Position numbers and translations under genes: made by a program | The notes under the pieces: model-generated | The model's input: only the letters and a program-made list of their open reading frames with translations | Databases searched by the model: none | What the model was told of the DNA's origin: nothing | Part shown: piece after piece, positions 1 through 9,595 of the stretch | Position numbering within the stretch: position 1 is the first letter of the stretch | Layout of the letters: every line of letters begins with the position of its first letter | NCBI GenBank assembly: GCA_016934825.1 | Contig: JAFGSB010000060.1 | Coordinates: 1-64,000 of the forward strand | Direction: 5' to 3' | DNA from: Candidatus Zhuqueibacterota bacterium | Lineage (GTDB): Bacteria > Zhuqueibacterota > Zhuqueibacteria > Residuimicrobiales > Krinioviventaceae | Length of the DNA stretch: 64,000 nt

Positions 1-2
1 CG

Positions 3-800
3 TTTATTATGTATTCCATAGGCTGGTTATATATATTTTTTATTCTGCAAAAAGTATTCTGGAATCACTATCCCGGGATCGGATTTTATATGTTGATCGG
101 TACCATCTTTGCCAGCCTGAGTCTTTATTTTTTTTCCGGTAAATGGAAATTAAAAATCCTTTTTTTGTTAAATTTTGCTTCCCTAACGGTTGTGGGACTA
201 TTATATTTTAGTTTTATTGAATTGAAACTTGGTGAAGTTTTATCGACATTGATAACAATGTTGATACTCTATTTTGTTATAAAATATATGGGCATAAGGT
301 TGACGAGGACACTGGATGTCCGTATGGACGCTTTTGCACGGATTTTTATTGTTATTATTGCTTTCACCATTACCGGGGCGTTTTCCGGACGTTATATCGG
401 TCCAAAATACGACAGTATATGGTCTCCCGATACCGTGGAGCAGGTAAATCAAATTCTCCGGGAAAAAAGTGAACCGGGAAACCAGGTGTTAAGCGGAGCG
501 AGTGTCTGGACGCTTGAAAATAACCTCGTTCCTTTTTTGAATATATCACATCCGACCGAATTCGTTAAACGGGCATGGCCGGATTTTGAAACAAAATTCC
601 GGGAAAAGATGCCGAAATTTATAATCCTTGACGGTTACACACAAAAAAAATATGACAGGTTTTGGAATTTTATTGAAAAGGAAATCGAGCAAAATTATAC
701 AAGAATTACACGTATTGCGGATTCCAGGTATCCCGTTATCATATATATGTTGAACGATGAGACCACAGACGTTAAATCCTATTTTGCATTATACCGGTAA
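3..800 (+). CDS. C-terminal part of a polytopic GT39/ArnT-like glycosyltransferase (5' end outside the window)
   Basis: The frame is open to the left edge; the first ATG inside the window is at 9, but TTT ATT precede it without a stop, so this is very probably the tail of a longer gene. About the first 125 residues hold four or five hydrophobic segments. The remaining ~135 are soluble, with a conserved-looking stretch (SPDTVEQVNQIL, then VLSGASVWTLENN). This layout, membrane helices followed by a periplasmic C-terminal domain, is usual in GT39/ArnT-like enzymes that use polyprenyl-phosphate sugars. The catalytic N-terminal loop is not visible, so the family call rests on topology and on similar genes downstream (4177, 5836, 23674). 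The next gene starts 10 bases after the stop, consistent with one transcript. Confidence 0.55.
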   Translation, partial: FIMYSIGWLYIFFILQKVFWNHYPGIGFYMLIGTIFASLSLYFFSGKWKLKILFLLNFASLTVVGLLYFSFIELKLGEVLSTLITMLILYFVIKYMGIRLTRTLDVRMDAFARIFIVIIAFTITGAFSGRYIGPKYDSIWSPDTVEQVNQILREKSEPGNQVLSGASVWTLENNLVPFLNISHPTEFVKRAWPDFETKFREKMPKFIILDGYTQKKYDRFWNFIEKEIEQNYTRITRIADSRYPVIIYMLNDETTDVKSYFALYR

Positions 801-810
801 AAAAGATTAA

Positions 811-2310
811 ATGGCTACTTTAAAAGAAAAAACCGTATCCGGGGTGTTCTGGACCGGCCTGGCGAAAACAAGTATGCAATTCATGCTTGTTGCCGTATTG
901 TTCATCCTGGCGCGTTTATTGTCCGAGGAGGATTTTGGGCTGATCGCTATGGCCGGGATCATTACCGTTGCCATAGGTATGGTGAATGAACGCGGTTTGG
1001 GTACCGCCATCATTCAGAAAAAAAGTGTTCCGGCCAGCCAGCTTTCAACTATGTTCTGGGCAAGTCTTGTTTTTGGCGGAATATTATTCGGCATTGGTGT
1101 CGGAATATCGTTTCCATTTGCCAAATTTTATAATGAGCAACTGGTCAAACCGGTTATCATTGTCATGTCGACCGGTTTTTTTATCGGGGCTTTTGGCATC
1201 GTTCAAAAAGCTTTACTGACCAAAGAGATGGCTTTTAAAAAGTTGGCCATAATTGAAATGTGCGCGGTGTTGGTCAGCGGTATAACTGCAATTATTTTGG
1301 CAATGTCCAATTTCGGGGTATGGAGCCTGGTTGCCCTGTCGCTTTTGCGGGATTTAATTTCGGTAATCCTGTTATGGCTGTTCTGCCCGTGGCGTCCGGT
1401 ATTGCATTTTTCGAGGCGTGAATTAAATGAATTACTGGGATTCAGCGCCAGTGTGCTGGGCAATGATGTGGCGCTTTATCTTGTAACCAACGCAGATATT
1501 ACAATAATCGGAAAAGTGCTGGGTAAGGCCCTGCTGGGATATTACAGCCTGGCATTGAACCTGGTGAAAATGCCGGTCACCCGGCTTTCCGCGATTGTAG
1601 CCAGGGTTGTTTTTCCAGCCTTTTCGGAATTACAGGATGATCTGCTTTCTTTTAAAAAAAGTTATCTCCGTTCGGTTACTTTTATATCTCTTATCACATT
1701 CCCGCTGCTTGCCGGCCTGGCGGTTTTCTCCAGGGAATTTATTCAGGTTTTTTTGGGAGAAAATTGGCTGCCCATGTCAACGCCTTTGATGATATTGATC
1801 CCGATGGCCATGCTCAAGTCGGTGGGGTCAATCAAGGGTTCGGTACTGATGGCATGCGGTAAACCCGAAATTGAATTTAAATGGAATCTGGCATATTTAC
1901 TGCCGCTCATCGCGGCTGTTTTATTCGGAACCCGGTTCGGTCTTACCGGAGCCGCGGCGGCGTTTACAATATTGTATATTTTTACCTTTCCGGTCATTCA
2001 GCAGATCACCAATAAACAAATTAATGTGACCATGAAAGAATTCGGCAAATCCCTAAAAGTCAGTACTTTTTCGACTGCAATGATGGCCTTTGTCGGTATT
2101 GTTGTAAAATTGATTTTTAAGAACGTTTTTAGTATAAACGATTTATGGGTATTAATAACCGGTGTAATATTATCGGTGTTGACATATTATTTTGCGTTAA
2201 GATTGTTGAATAAAACGTTACTGAATGAATTTCTGAATTTATTCAAAAATTTAAAGAAAAAGCAACCCAAGGTTGAACTGCAATTATCCGAGGTGACATT
2301 AAATTCATGA
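811..2310 (+). CDS. Wzx-type oligosaccharide flippase (MOP superfamily)
   Basis: A 499-residue polytopic membrane protein with about 12-14 hydrophobic segments. Its N-terminus (KTVSGVFWTGLAKTSMQF, then LARLLSEEDFGLIAM) is typical of the WzxC/TuaB-like branch of polysaccharide transporters. The family moves undecaprenyl-linked repeat units across the inner membrane. It starts 10 bases after the preceding gene and overlaps the following glycosyltransferase by ATGA at 2307-2310, so translation is probably coupled. It is the first of two flippases in the locus; the other is at 16284. Confidence 0.88.
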   Translation: MATLKEKTVSGVFWTGLAKTSMQFMLVAVLFILARLLSEEDFGLIAMAGIITVAIGMVNERGLGTAIIQKKSVPASQLSTMFWASLVFGGILFGIGVGISFPFAKFYNEQLVKPVIIVMSTGFFIGAFGIVQKALLTKEMAFKKLAIIEMCAVLVSGITAIILAMSNFGVWSLVALSLLRDLISVILLWLFCPWRPVLHFSRRELNELLGFSASVLGNDVALYLVTNADITIIGKVLGKALLGYYSLALNLVKMPVTRLSAIVARVVFPAFSELQDDLLSFKKSYLRSVTFISLITFPLLAGLAVFSREFIQVFLGENWLPMSTPLMILIPMAMLKSVGSIKGSVLMACGKPEIEFKWNLAYLLPLIAAVLFGTRFGLTGAAAAFTILYIFTFPVIQQITNKQINVTMKEFGKSLKVSTFSTAMMAFVGIVVKLIFKNVFSINDLWVLITGVILSVLTYYFALRLLNKTLLNEFLNLFKNLKKKQPKVELQLSEVTLNS

Positions 2311-3416
2311 AAATAGCGATAATGGGTATACGTGGAATACCGGCTAATTACGGAGGATTTGAAACATTTATTGAAGAACTGGCCCCCAGACTGGCGAAGC
2401 GCGGCCATGAGGTGACGGTTTACGGACGGTCCAATATGATTGATTATCATACGGATTTTTATAAAGGAGTTCGAGTTAAGATTTTGCCGACAATCGGGCA
2501 CAAGTACCTGGATACGGTCATTCATACGTTAAATTGTACTCTATACAGCTTTTTCATTCAATATGATGTTGTCTTTATCTGTAACAGCGCCAATGCCGCT
2601 TTTGCCATATTACCCAGATTTTTGGGTAAACCGACCGTTTTAAACGTAGACGGACTTGAATGGAAACGGGAAAAATGGAATAAAGCCGGTCAAATATTTT
2701 ACAAGGTTTCTGAATTTTTGGCAACTTTTTTGCCTACCACTATTGTATCGGACGCGAAAGAAGTCCAAAATTATTATTTAAAGAAATTCAATAAAAGGTC
2801 CACTTTTATTCCATACGGTGCGCCAGAATCGCCCGTAACGACCATGGAGGTGCTGAAAAAGTTTGGACTGGGTTCCCGTGACTATATTTTATATGTCAGC
2901 CGGATGGAACCGGAAAATAATGCCCACCGTGTCGTGCGTGCTTTTGAAGAAGTCAAAACGGATAAAAAACTGGTCATGGTCGGCGATGCGCCGTACAGCA
3001 CTGAATATATTAAAAAATTGAAATCCACCCGGGACGATAGAATTATATTCACCGGTTATGTGTTCGGGCAGGGTTACCGGGAGTTGCAAAGCAACGCCTA
3101 TTTTTACGTTCAGGCAACCGAGGTCGGGGGAACGCATCCCGCCCTGGTTGAGGGCATGGGTTACGGAAATTGTGTTCTGGCGAATGATGTCCCCGAACAT
3201 CGTGAGGTTCTGGGTCAGGCGGGAGTATATTATAAAAAAAATAACATCAACGATATAACCCGGAATATGCAGATGCTATGTAATTCTCCGAATCTGGTCG
3301 AAAAGTACCGGAAGCAGGTCAGCGAATGGGTGCATAAAAGATACAGTTGGCACAAGGTAACAAGTGATTATGAAAATCTTTTTTACAGAGTAAGCCATAA
3401 TAAAAAGAGAGATTGA
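2307..3416 (+). CDS. GT4-type glycosyltransferase with DUF1972 N-terminal domain
   Basis: 369 residues. The N-terminus (MKIAIMGIRGIPANYGGFET) is the signature of the DUF1972/rhamnosyltransferase-like GT-B family, with a Rossmann glycine-rich loop. The C-terminal half has a GT4-like donor-binding region with VQATEVGGTHPALVEGMGYG, carrying the acidic residue of the E-x7-E type motif. It probably transfers a hexose or deoxyhexose to a lipid-linked glycan on the cytoplasmic face. The start overlaps the flippase stop (ATGA) and its stop overlaps the GT2 start (TGATG at 3414-3418). The sugar specificity cannot be read from sequence. Confidence 0.88.
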   Translation: MKIAIMGIRGIPANYGGFETFIEELAPRLAKRGHEVTVYGRSNMIDYHTDFYKGVRVKILPTIGHKYLDTVIHTLNCTLYSFFIQYDVVFICNSANAAFAILPRFLGKPTVLNVDGLEWKREKWNKAGQIFYKVSEFLATFLPTTIVSDAKEVQNYYLKKFNKRSTFIPYGAPESPVTTMEVLKKFGLGSRDYILYVSRMEPENNAHRVVRAFEEVKTDKKLVMVGDAPYSTEYIKKLKSTRDDRIIFTGYVFGQGYRELQSNAYFYVQATEVGGTHPALVEGMGYGNCVLANDVPEHREVLGQAGVYYKKNNINDITRNMQMLCNSPNLVEKYRKQVSEWVHKRYSWHKVTSDYENLFYRVSHNKKRD

Positions 3417-4177
3417 TGCCGATTACTGAAAAAAGATTGATGATTCTAATCCCTTCGTTTAATGAAGAAAAAAACTTACCCTGTGTGCTGGATAAATTGC
3501 TTCTGGAAAAATCCGGTTTGGAGAAAAACGGCTGGCACATAGATATTCTTATAATTGACGACGGTTCCAAAGACGGTACGGAAAAGATCGCCAGACAAAA
3601 AGGGGCACAGGTGGTTTCGTTACCGATCAACCTGGGCTATGGCGCGGCGTTGCAGACCGGTTTCCAGGTCGCACGGGAATTTAATTATGATGCGGTTTTT
3701 TGTATGGATGCCGACGGTCAGCACAGGCCTGAGGATTTATTATCTATGATGAATGTTTTTATCAATGAACCCTACCAGGTGATTTTAGGATCACGGTTTA
3801 TAACGAATACCGGCTATAAATCAAATTTGTTCCGCAAAATGGGGATCAAACTTTTTAGTTTTGTACTGCGGTTGCTGTGCGGTAAAAAAATAACGGATGT
3901 AACCACCGGGTTACAATTATTGGATAAAAAAGTTTATTGTTTATTGGCTGATGAATACCCGCATGACTTTCCGGACACACAGGTTTTACTGCTTTTGTCA
4001 CTTGTAGGTTATGAAATTAAAGAAGTGCCTGTTACCGTAAAACAGCGTGTTTTCGGCAAATCCATGCATTCTTCAATCAATTCGATTTTTTACCCTTTAA
4101 GAAATTCACTGGCGATTATTATTACATTGCTGCGTCTCGCGCAAATCCGGCGTGATTATAAAAAGACGGGTGAATAA
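3416..4177 (+). CDS. GT2 family glycosyltransferase (polyprenyl-phosphate sugar synthase-like)
   Basis: About 253 residues. The GT-A fold begins with MILIPSFNEEKNLP, followed by IIDDGSKDGT and the metal-binding region FCMDADGQHRPEDL, where DAD is the DxD-like motif. This matches dolichyl/undecaprenyl-phosphate mannose or glucose synthases. Its product would be a polyprenyl-phosphate sugar, which is what the GT39-like enzymes next door (4177 and 5836) consume. I chose the ATG at 3416 over the in-frame TTG at 3413 because it forms a TGATG overlap with the upstream stop and has a GAGAG element just upstream. It shares the last base of TAATG with the next gene. Confidence 0.88.
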   Translation: MPITEKRLMILIPSFNEEKNLPCVLDKLLLEKSGLEKNGWHIDILIIDDGSKDGTEKIARQKGAQVVSLPINLGYGAALQTGFQVAREFNYDAVFCMDADGQHRPEDLLSMMNVFINEPYQVILGSRFITNTGYKSNLFRKMGIKLFSFVLRLLCGKKITDVTTGLQLLDKKVYCLLADEYPHDFPDTQVLLLLSLVGYEIKEVPVTVKQRVFGKSMHSSINSIFYPLRNSLAIIITLLRLAQIRRDYKKTGE

Positions 4178-5829
4178 TGCTTGTTCCCGATTTTAAAAAA
4201 TTGAAACCGGAGACTATTTTTTTATTTGTTATTTTATCCGTTTCCGCATTATTAAGGTTTTATGGAATACAATTCGGTATGCCTTTCAAGTACCACCCGG
4301 ATGAAGTAAAACTTGTCACCCAGGCAGGCCTTTTGTTAAGTACAAAATTTATGGCAAAAGACGCCTTTTTTGCTTTTGGGATATACCCTTTGTTTTACAC
4401 GATACTTTTATCCGTCCTGATGGGAGGTTTTATATTCATCGCGGTTGTGACCGGATATTTTGAATCATTTGAATACGCCAAAGTATTTTATGAACAGCAA
4501 TCTTTTACTTTTATTCTTATAGGACGTTATTTTGTAGCTGTTCTGGGCATTATTTCCGTATACGTTTTATATAAAATATTAAGGGAACTTTACAGTAAAA
4601 AGATCGCTTATATAGGTTCGGTGCTGTTAGCCGTTAATTTTGTGCATGTGCGTAATTCACATTTCAGCACGGTGGATATACCGGCGACCTTTTGTGCGCT
4701 CGTCGCGATCTATTTCTCCGCAAAGATATTGACTGCTCCGAAAAGAAAGTATTACATACTTTCGGCGATATTTATCGCCTGCGCCGTTGCGGCAAAATAC
4801 AGCCTGTTCCTGGTCGTATTACCATTTTTATACGCGCATATCGTGCAGGCGGTTAAAAGTAAACCGGTTGTTAAGCGGCTGTTTGGTGCAAATATATTCA
4901 TATCCTTTTTTACCGGTTTCATCACATTTTTACTGTTTTGTCCTTTGTTTGTTTTGGATTTGAACCGTACCCTGCATGGGTTGGGGCGTATCCAGACATT
5001 TGAAAAAATAGGCAAAATCGGCAGCGGCGGCGGGTTGCTGTCTTACTGGACCGGCGATCAGTCTCCCGGTTTTGGCGTGTTTTATCCCAATTCCATACCC
5101 ACCACATTCGGCGTCATTCTGACCCTGTTTATTATTCTCGGATTGGCGCTGCAAATAATCCGGCACAGGAAGGCGGATATATTGTTATTGTTATTTGTTG
5201 TGCCGACATATATTTTTTTTGAGGAATTGTCCTACAAGGCAATGCGGCATATACTGCCGATCATCCCGCTGTTGATGGTTTCGGGTGCTATTGGTATAGT
5301 ATGGGTTTCGGAAAAATTATTTAAAAAAGAGATGCTGAGATACGCGGCATTGACCGGAATAGTGGCCGGCATCGTTATTTCGGGCTCCGCCGGGTCGTTT
5401 CATTACCTGAAAATGCTGAACCGGGTTGATCCGAGAACCCGGGCTCTCGAGTGGGTTACTGAAAATATAAATATGGGTACCGCCATCGCGGTTGAATCAT
5501 TCCCGCCTTATCTTCCGGGTTTGTTTTCGGAAGGGGGAAATGATAATGTTTATTTTATCACCAGAATGAATTTATGGGACAAAGTCTCTGCGGTATCCGA
5601 TTCTCTGTCGCAAATGCTGCGGGACAAAACCATTCAATATTATATCGCCGATGGATTTACAAGGCAAATTTTCGAGTGGAAATATACGCGTAGAAAATAT
5701 CCCGATATTGTAAGCGACCGGCAAAAACTTTTCACCTGGCTGGATAACAACGCGGAGATTGTTGAAAAAATAATTCCCAAAGATGAAAATATTCAGCCTT
5801 TTATTATTATTTATAAAATGAAATATTAG
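4177..5829 (+). CDS. GT39-like polytopic glycosyltransferase (ArnT/PMT superfamily)
   Basis: 550 residues with about 10-12 hydrophobic segments. The first extracytoplasmic loop has the acidic pair expected for the family (KYHPDEVKL, near residue 40), the site that binds the polyprenyl-phosphate sugar in ArnT/PMT enzymes. A soluble C-terminal part of about 130 residues follows the helices. Its predicted role is transfer of a sugar from a polyprenyl-phosphate carrier on the periplasmic face, supplied by the adjacent GT2 enzyme. The start overlaps the upstream stop (TAATG) and only six bases separate it from the next gene. The acceptor, glycan, lipid or protein, is unknown. Confidence 0.8.
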   Translation: MLVPDFKKLKPETIFLFVILSVSALLRFYGIQFGMPFKYHPDEVKLVTQAGLLLSTKFMAKDAFFAFGIYPLFYTILLSVLMGGFIFIAVVTGYFESFEYAKVFYEQQSFTFILIGRYFVAVLGIISVYVLYKILRELYSKKIAYIGSVLLAVNFVHVRNSHFSTVDIPATFCALVAIYFSAKILTAPKRKYYILSAIFIACAVAAKYSLFLVVLPFLYAHIVQAVKSKPVVKRLFGANIFISFFTGFITFLLFCPLFVLDLNRTLHGLGRIQTFEKIGKIGSGGGLLSYWTGDQSPGFGVFYPNSIPTTFGVILTLFIILGLALQIIRHRKADILLLLFVVPTYIFFEELSYKAMRHILPIIPLLMVSGAIGIVWVSEKLFKKEMLRYAALTGIVAGIVISGSAGSFHYLKMLNRVDPRTRALEWVTENINMGTAIAVESFPPYLPGLFSEGGNDNVYFITRMNLWDKVSAVSDSLSQMLRDKTIQYYIADGFTRQIFEWKYTRRKYPDIVSDRQKLFTWLDNNAEIVEKIIPKDENIQPFIIIYKMKY

Positions 5830-5835
5830 GAATTT

Positions 5836-7614
5836 ATGGTCCGTTTAATAAAAAAATTTTTTAACAGCCCGGAAAAAACATTCGTCAGTATCGTCATATT
5901 ATTGGCGCTATTAGTCAGGATCGGTTATGTATTAACGCTGGAAGAAAAATGGTATTATTACGATACCGTTCATTATGACACAGCCGCGCAGAATCTCGTT
6001 CAGGGGAACGGTTTTGGCCCGAGCCTGTATTTCGCCAATTTATATGCTCATTATTGCCTGGAGCCTCTATACCCGTTGTTTTTAGCCGGTGTATATGCCG
6101 TTTTCGGACATTCACTGCTGGCGGCCCGGATTGTTCAGGTTTTATTGAGTTTATTGGGCCTGCTTGTCTTATACGGCATAGGCAGGTCTCTCGTCCCGCA
6201 AAAAGTTGTCAGGGCAGCGCTTGTCTTTGCCGGAATTTATCCGTTTTTTATATATATCCCCGGTTTACTCTACATTACACAGTTATTCAGTTTGTTTATT
6301 TTATTATCCGTATATGGTTTTTTAAAATTTTATCAACAAAATAAAACAGGCTGGATAATTTTTGCCGGATTGTTCCTGGGTCTGGCCGTTCTGGCAAGGC
6401 CCATTTATCTGTTCGGTGTTCCGTTGTTCTTTTTATGGCTCTTATGGGCGCCGAAATTTTCTTTTGGCCGGAAATTGCTGTTCGCTGCGATCCTGGGATT
6501 GACCATCTTGGTCGTTTTTACGCCGTGGACGGTCCGGAATTATAAAGTATTCGGCAAAGCCAAATTTGCCAGGGCCTGTTTACCGCAAGACCAGATCTAC
6601 GGTAAAACATTCTGGACTATCGCGAGAGAAAAAGCGGCGGAAAAAGATTCGATCGATGTGAGTAAATTCTCCGTCTGGTATCATGAAGAAAACGACCAGA
6701 GCATTTTTGACTGCTATCTTGACGATGAATATTTTTTTACTTTACTGCCATATGAAAAAATAACAATCCCGGACAGTGGTTCCTATTTCGGCGTTGTGTT
6801 TTCGGGGCCGGAGAGTAATCGTATAGAGCGGCTTACCGCAAAGCAGCGTTCTGCCGGGCAGGATGAAATAAAAATCCTCAGGGAATGGGATTCTTTTGAT
6901 TCTTTAACGGTGGCATTTTCTTCAAAATCTGTAAAATATGATAAACCCGGCGTTTATTTTGAGGGCGGTACGATATACTGGCAATATCCGCTTGTCTTTG
7001 CGGAAAAAATAAACGCGAATTATTTTGAGATGCAATATCCTCAGCCTGTTACGCCCCAGGGTCTGCGGAAGGCGGCGTTACTGATTTTTCTGGATAAACC
7101 GGATACAACCGCGAACGGATTTATGATCTGGCTGCATCCCTGGGAACAACCGGATCTGTGGTGGTTCAAAGACGGCAAGCCCTGGGACGGTGTTCCGGTC
7201 AGGAAAACTTTTACAAGGGAAAACAGTGTCAATCTGTTTTATTTGTTTTATCATTATCCGTTCGAGTTTATTTTCAAGCATTTTATACCGGAATTTCTTA
7301 ACTTTTGGTCGCCCAAAATAACGCGCGTCATTTCCGAGGAACGGCAGCCCGGCACATTGATGCAGATTGTATCGATTTTATTTTTTTCGCCGTTATTGCT
7401 GTTGTTTCCTTTTGGGATATGGGCTTTACGCAAAAAGATAAAATTGCTGGCATTATTTTTAATACCGGTTATTACCTTATCAATCGGTTATTCAATTTAT
7501 TTTACACAAACACGTTACCGGATACCGGTAGACGGATTTATTATTTTATTCGCCATGCAGGGATGGTATTATATTATATCAAAAATGGTCAAACATCAAC
7601 ACGATAATCAATAA
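5836..7614 (+). CDS. GT39-like polytopic glycosyltransferase with a large soluble insertion
   Basis: 592 residues. Roughly the first 240 are membrane helices with the family-type loop WYYYDTVHYDTAAQNLVQGNGFG-like region near residues 38-60 (aspartate-rich, followed by NG-x-G). Residues of about 250 to 465 are hydrophilic, and three or four hydrophobic segments close the protein. A long soluble block between membrane parts is unusual; most relatives carry the soluble domain at the C-terminus. It lies in the same operon as 4177 and is followed 13 bases later by another GT2 gene, which could supply its carrier-linked donor. Confidence 0.75.
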   Translation: MVRLIKKFFNSPEKTFVSIVILLALLVRIGYVLTLEEKWYYYDTVHYDTAAQNLVQGNGFGPSLYFANLYAHYCLEPLYPLFLAGVYAVFGHSLLAARIVQVLLSLLGLLVLYGIGRSLVPQKVVRAALVFAGIYPFFIYIPGLLYITQLFSLFILLSVYGFLKFYQQNKTGWIIFAGLFLGLAVLARPIYLFGVPLFFLWLLWAPKFSFGRKLLFAAILGLTILVVFTPWTVRNYKVFGKAKFARACLPQDQIYGKTFWTIAREKAAEKDSIDVSKFSVWYHEENDQSIFDCYLDDEYFFTLLPYEKITIPDSGSYFGVVFSGPESNRIERLTAKQRSAGQDEIKILREWDSFDSLTVAFSSKSVKYDKPGVYFEGGTIYWQYPLVFAEKINANYFEMQYPQPVTPQGLRKAALLIFLDKPDTTANGFMIWLHPWEQPDLWWFKDGKPWDGVPVRKTFTRENSVNLFYLFYHYPFEFIFKHFIPEFLNFWSPKITRVISEERQPGTLMQIVSILFFSPLLLLFPFGIWALRKKIKLLALFLIPVITLSIGYSIYFTQTRYRIPVDGFIILFAMQGWYYIISKMVKHQHDNQ

Positions 7615-7627
7615 AACAGGAATGTGA

Positions 7628-8578
7628 ATGTATAAAGATAAAACAATTTGCGCGGTCGTTCCGGCTTATAATGAGGAAACACAAATCGCTATGGTCATAA
7701 ATACCATGCCGGCCTGGGTGGATAAAATCGTGATAATCGATGATTGCAGCAAGGACAATACCTCCGGGGTTGTTCAGGATCTGGGGCAAAAGCACAAAAG
7801 CGTTTTACTGATCCGGCATAAAGTGAACCAGGGCGTCGGCGCCGCAATCGCCACCGGATACAAGTGGGCGCGTGACAATAATATGGACGTGGCCGTCGTT
7901 ATGGCCGGTGACGGGCAGATGGACCCGGAAGACCTGCCGAATATTTTGGACCCGGTCGTTTCCGATGAGGCCGATTATTCTAAAGGCAACAGGCTTTTCA
8001 CCGGCGAGGCATATAAGAAAATCCCCAAAATCCGTTATTTCGGGAATTCCATGCTGTCATTTTTCACCAAAATTGCTTCGGGATACTGGAATATTGCCGA
8101 TTCGCAATCGGGTTACACCGCCATCAATGCCAAAGCTTTGAAAACAATTGACTGGGACGCCATGTACAAGGGTTACGGTCAACCCAATGACCTGCTGGTG
8201 CGTTTGAATATTGATAATTTCAGGGTTAAGGATGTACAGATCAAGCCGGTTTATAATATCGGTGAAAAGTCGGGTATCAAGATATATAAAGTTTTGTTTA
8301 CGATCAGCTGGATATTGTTTCGAATGTTTCTCAAACGGATGAAAGAAAAGTACGTTATCCGGGATTTTCATCCGCTGGTGTTTTTTTACGCGTCCGGATT
8401 CTTTTTCGGATTGTTGTCGGTGTTGCTGTTTATCCGGATTTTTTACTTTTGGTTCATACTTGGATTGGATATCCCCAAGATCAATGCAATGGCGGCTTTG
8501 TTCTCATTTATGAGTTCGACGCAATTTTCATTGTTTGCCATGTGGTTCGATATGGAAGCCAATAAGGACTTACGGTAA
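7628..8578 (+). CDS. GT2 family glycosyltransferase with C-terminal membrane helices
   Basis: 316 residues. The N-terminal GT-A domain has AVVPAYNEETQI, IIDDCSKDNTS and VVMAGDGQMDPEDL, the nucleotide- and metal-binding parts of dolichyl-phosphate mannose synthase-like GT2 enzymes. Two hydrophobic segments near residues 245-310 anchor it in the membrane, as in bacterial polyprenyl-phosphate glucosyltransferases. AGGAA lies six to eight bases before the ATG. It follows the GT39-like gene at 5836 and probably makes a carrier-linked donor. Confidence 0.86.
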   Translation: MYKDKTICAVVPAYNEETQIAMVINTMPAWVDKIVIIDDCSKDNTSGVVQDLGQKHKSVLLIRHKVNQGVGAAIATGYKWARDNNMDVAVVMAGDGQMDPEDLPNILDPVVSDEADYSKGNRLFTGEAYKKIPKIRYFGNSMLSFFTKIASGYWNIADSQSGYTAINAKALKTIDWDAMYKGYGQPNDLLVRLNIDNFRVKDVQIKPVYNIGEKSGIKIYKVLFTISWILFRMFLKRMKEKYVIRDFHPLVFFYASGFFFGLLSVLLFIRIFYFWFILGLDIPKINAMAALFSFMSSTQFSLFAMWFDMEANKDLR

Positions 8579-8602
8579 TTATCATTGAAGGGATAATGCT
8601 CT

Positions 8603-9595
8603 TTGTCAATTTTTACTGATAAATATATCAAACAGATAAAAAAGATCAGATTAAATTCAAAGTGGATAACCATACCCTTTCTGATTTTGATCTTTTATTT
8701 TATTTTCAACTATTTTCACAATAATATCAATGATCTGAAAGAGTACGAATTCAATTTCCGGGTTACACGATTAATTGTGCCGGGGCTGCTTATCTGGCTG
8801 GCTATGGTACTGAATGCTTATGTTTATCATAAAATAATTTCCGGTCTGGATTCAAAAGCCAAACTGGGGCAGAACATAAGAATCTGGTTTTATTCCTATT
8901 TAGGGCGATTTTTCCCCGGGAAAATCGGTCTGGTCGCGAGCCGGATATATCTGCACAAGCAGCAAAATATTTCCGGCAGAATAGCCCTGTTCGCGTTTTA
9001 TCTGGAAACGCTGGTGTCGGCCATTACAACGTTATTTATTTACCTGTTGTCCACGATTATTCATAATTATCCTTTTTTACAGGACTATAAAATATTTTCT
9101 TATATTCTTTTGGCCGCCTGTTTGGTCGCTTTGCACCCGCGGATTATACGCTATCAGCTCAAATTGTTGATGAAATTCAAAGGTGAAAACCAGCAGCCGG
9201 ATTTCAATCTGAATTATTCGACCCTGTTAATCATTTTTATTTTAAGGATAATTATCTGGTGCACACTCGGACTGAGTTTTTATTTTATTATCAATTCTTT
9301 CTATCCGGTTCCGTTTTCGTATTTTCCGTATTTAACCGGTATATTCGCCCTGGGAATGATTATCGGCTTGTTGGCCGTATTCGCGCCGACCGGCCTGGGT
9401 GTATTGGAGGGAATATTACTCCTGGGATTAAAATATATAGTGCCGGACGGGATTGCGGTGGTTATCAGTATTTCTGTTCGGATCGTCAAGGTCATCGCGG
9501 AATTGTCGATTATTTTTATCGTTTATGGAATTATCAAGTTGTTTAAATTGGGAAGCAGTGAATCAATAATGGATATAGGTAAATTAAATGAGTAA
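8603..9595 (+). CDS. Lysylphosphatidylglycerol synthase TM-region (UPF0104/AglD-like) membrane protein
   Basis: 330 residues with about seven or eight membrane segments. FYSYLGRFFPGKIGLVASRIYL and a later FAPTGLGVLEGILLLG are hallmarks of the LPG_synthase_TM (UPF0104) family. Members are found as the flippase part of MprF and as stand-alone proteins in glycan clusters. Here, with no catalytic lysyltransferase domain, a lipid- or carrier-handling role is likely. The start is a TTG at 8603 preceded by GAAGGGA; the ATG at 8596 is out of frame and soon stops. The 3' end overlaps the acyl carrier protein gene by eight bases. Confidence 0.8.
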   Translation: MSIFTDKYIKQIKKIRLNSKWITIPFLILIFYFIFNYFHNNINDLKEYEFNFRVTRLIVPGLLIWLAMVLNAYVYHKIISGLDSKAKLGQNIRIWFYSYLGRFFPGKIGLVASRIYLHKQQNISGRIALFAFYLETLVSAITTLFIYLLSTIIHNYPFLQDYKIFSYILLAACLVALHPRIIRYQLKLLMKFKGENQQPDFNLNYSTLLIIFILRIIIWCTLGLSFYFIINSFYPVPFSYFPYLTGIFALGMIIGLLAVFAPTGLGVLEGILLLGLKYIVPDGIAVVISISVRIVKVIAELSIIFIVYGIIKLFKLGSSESIMDIGKLNE

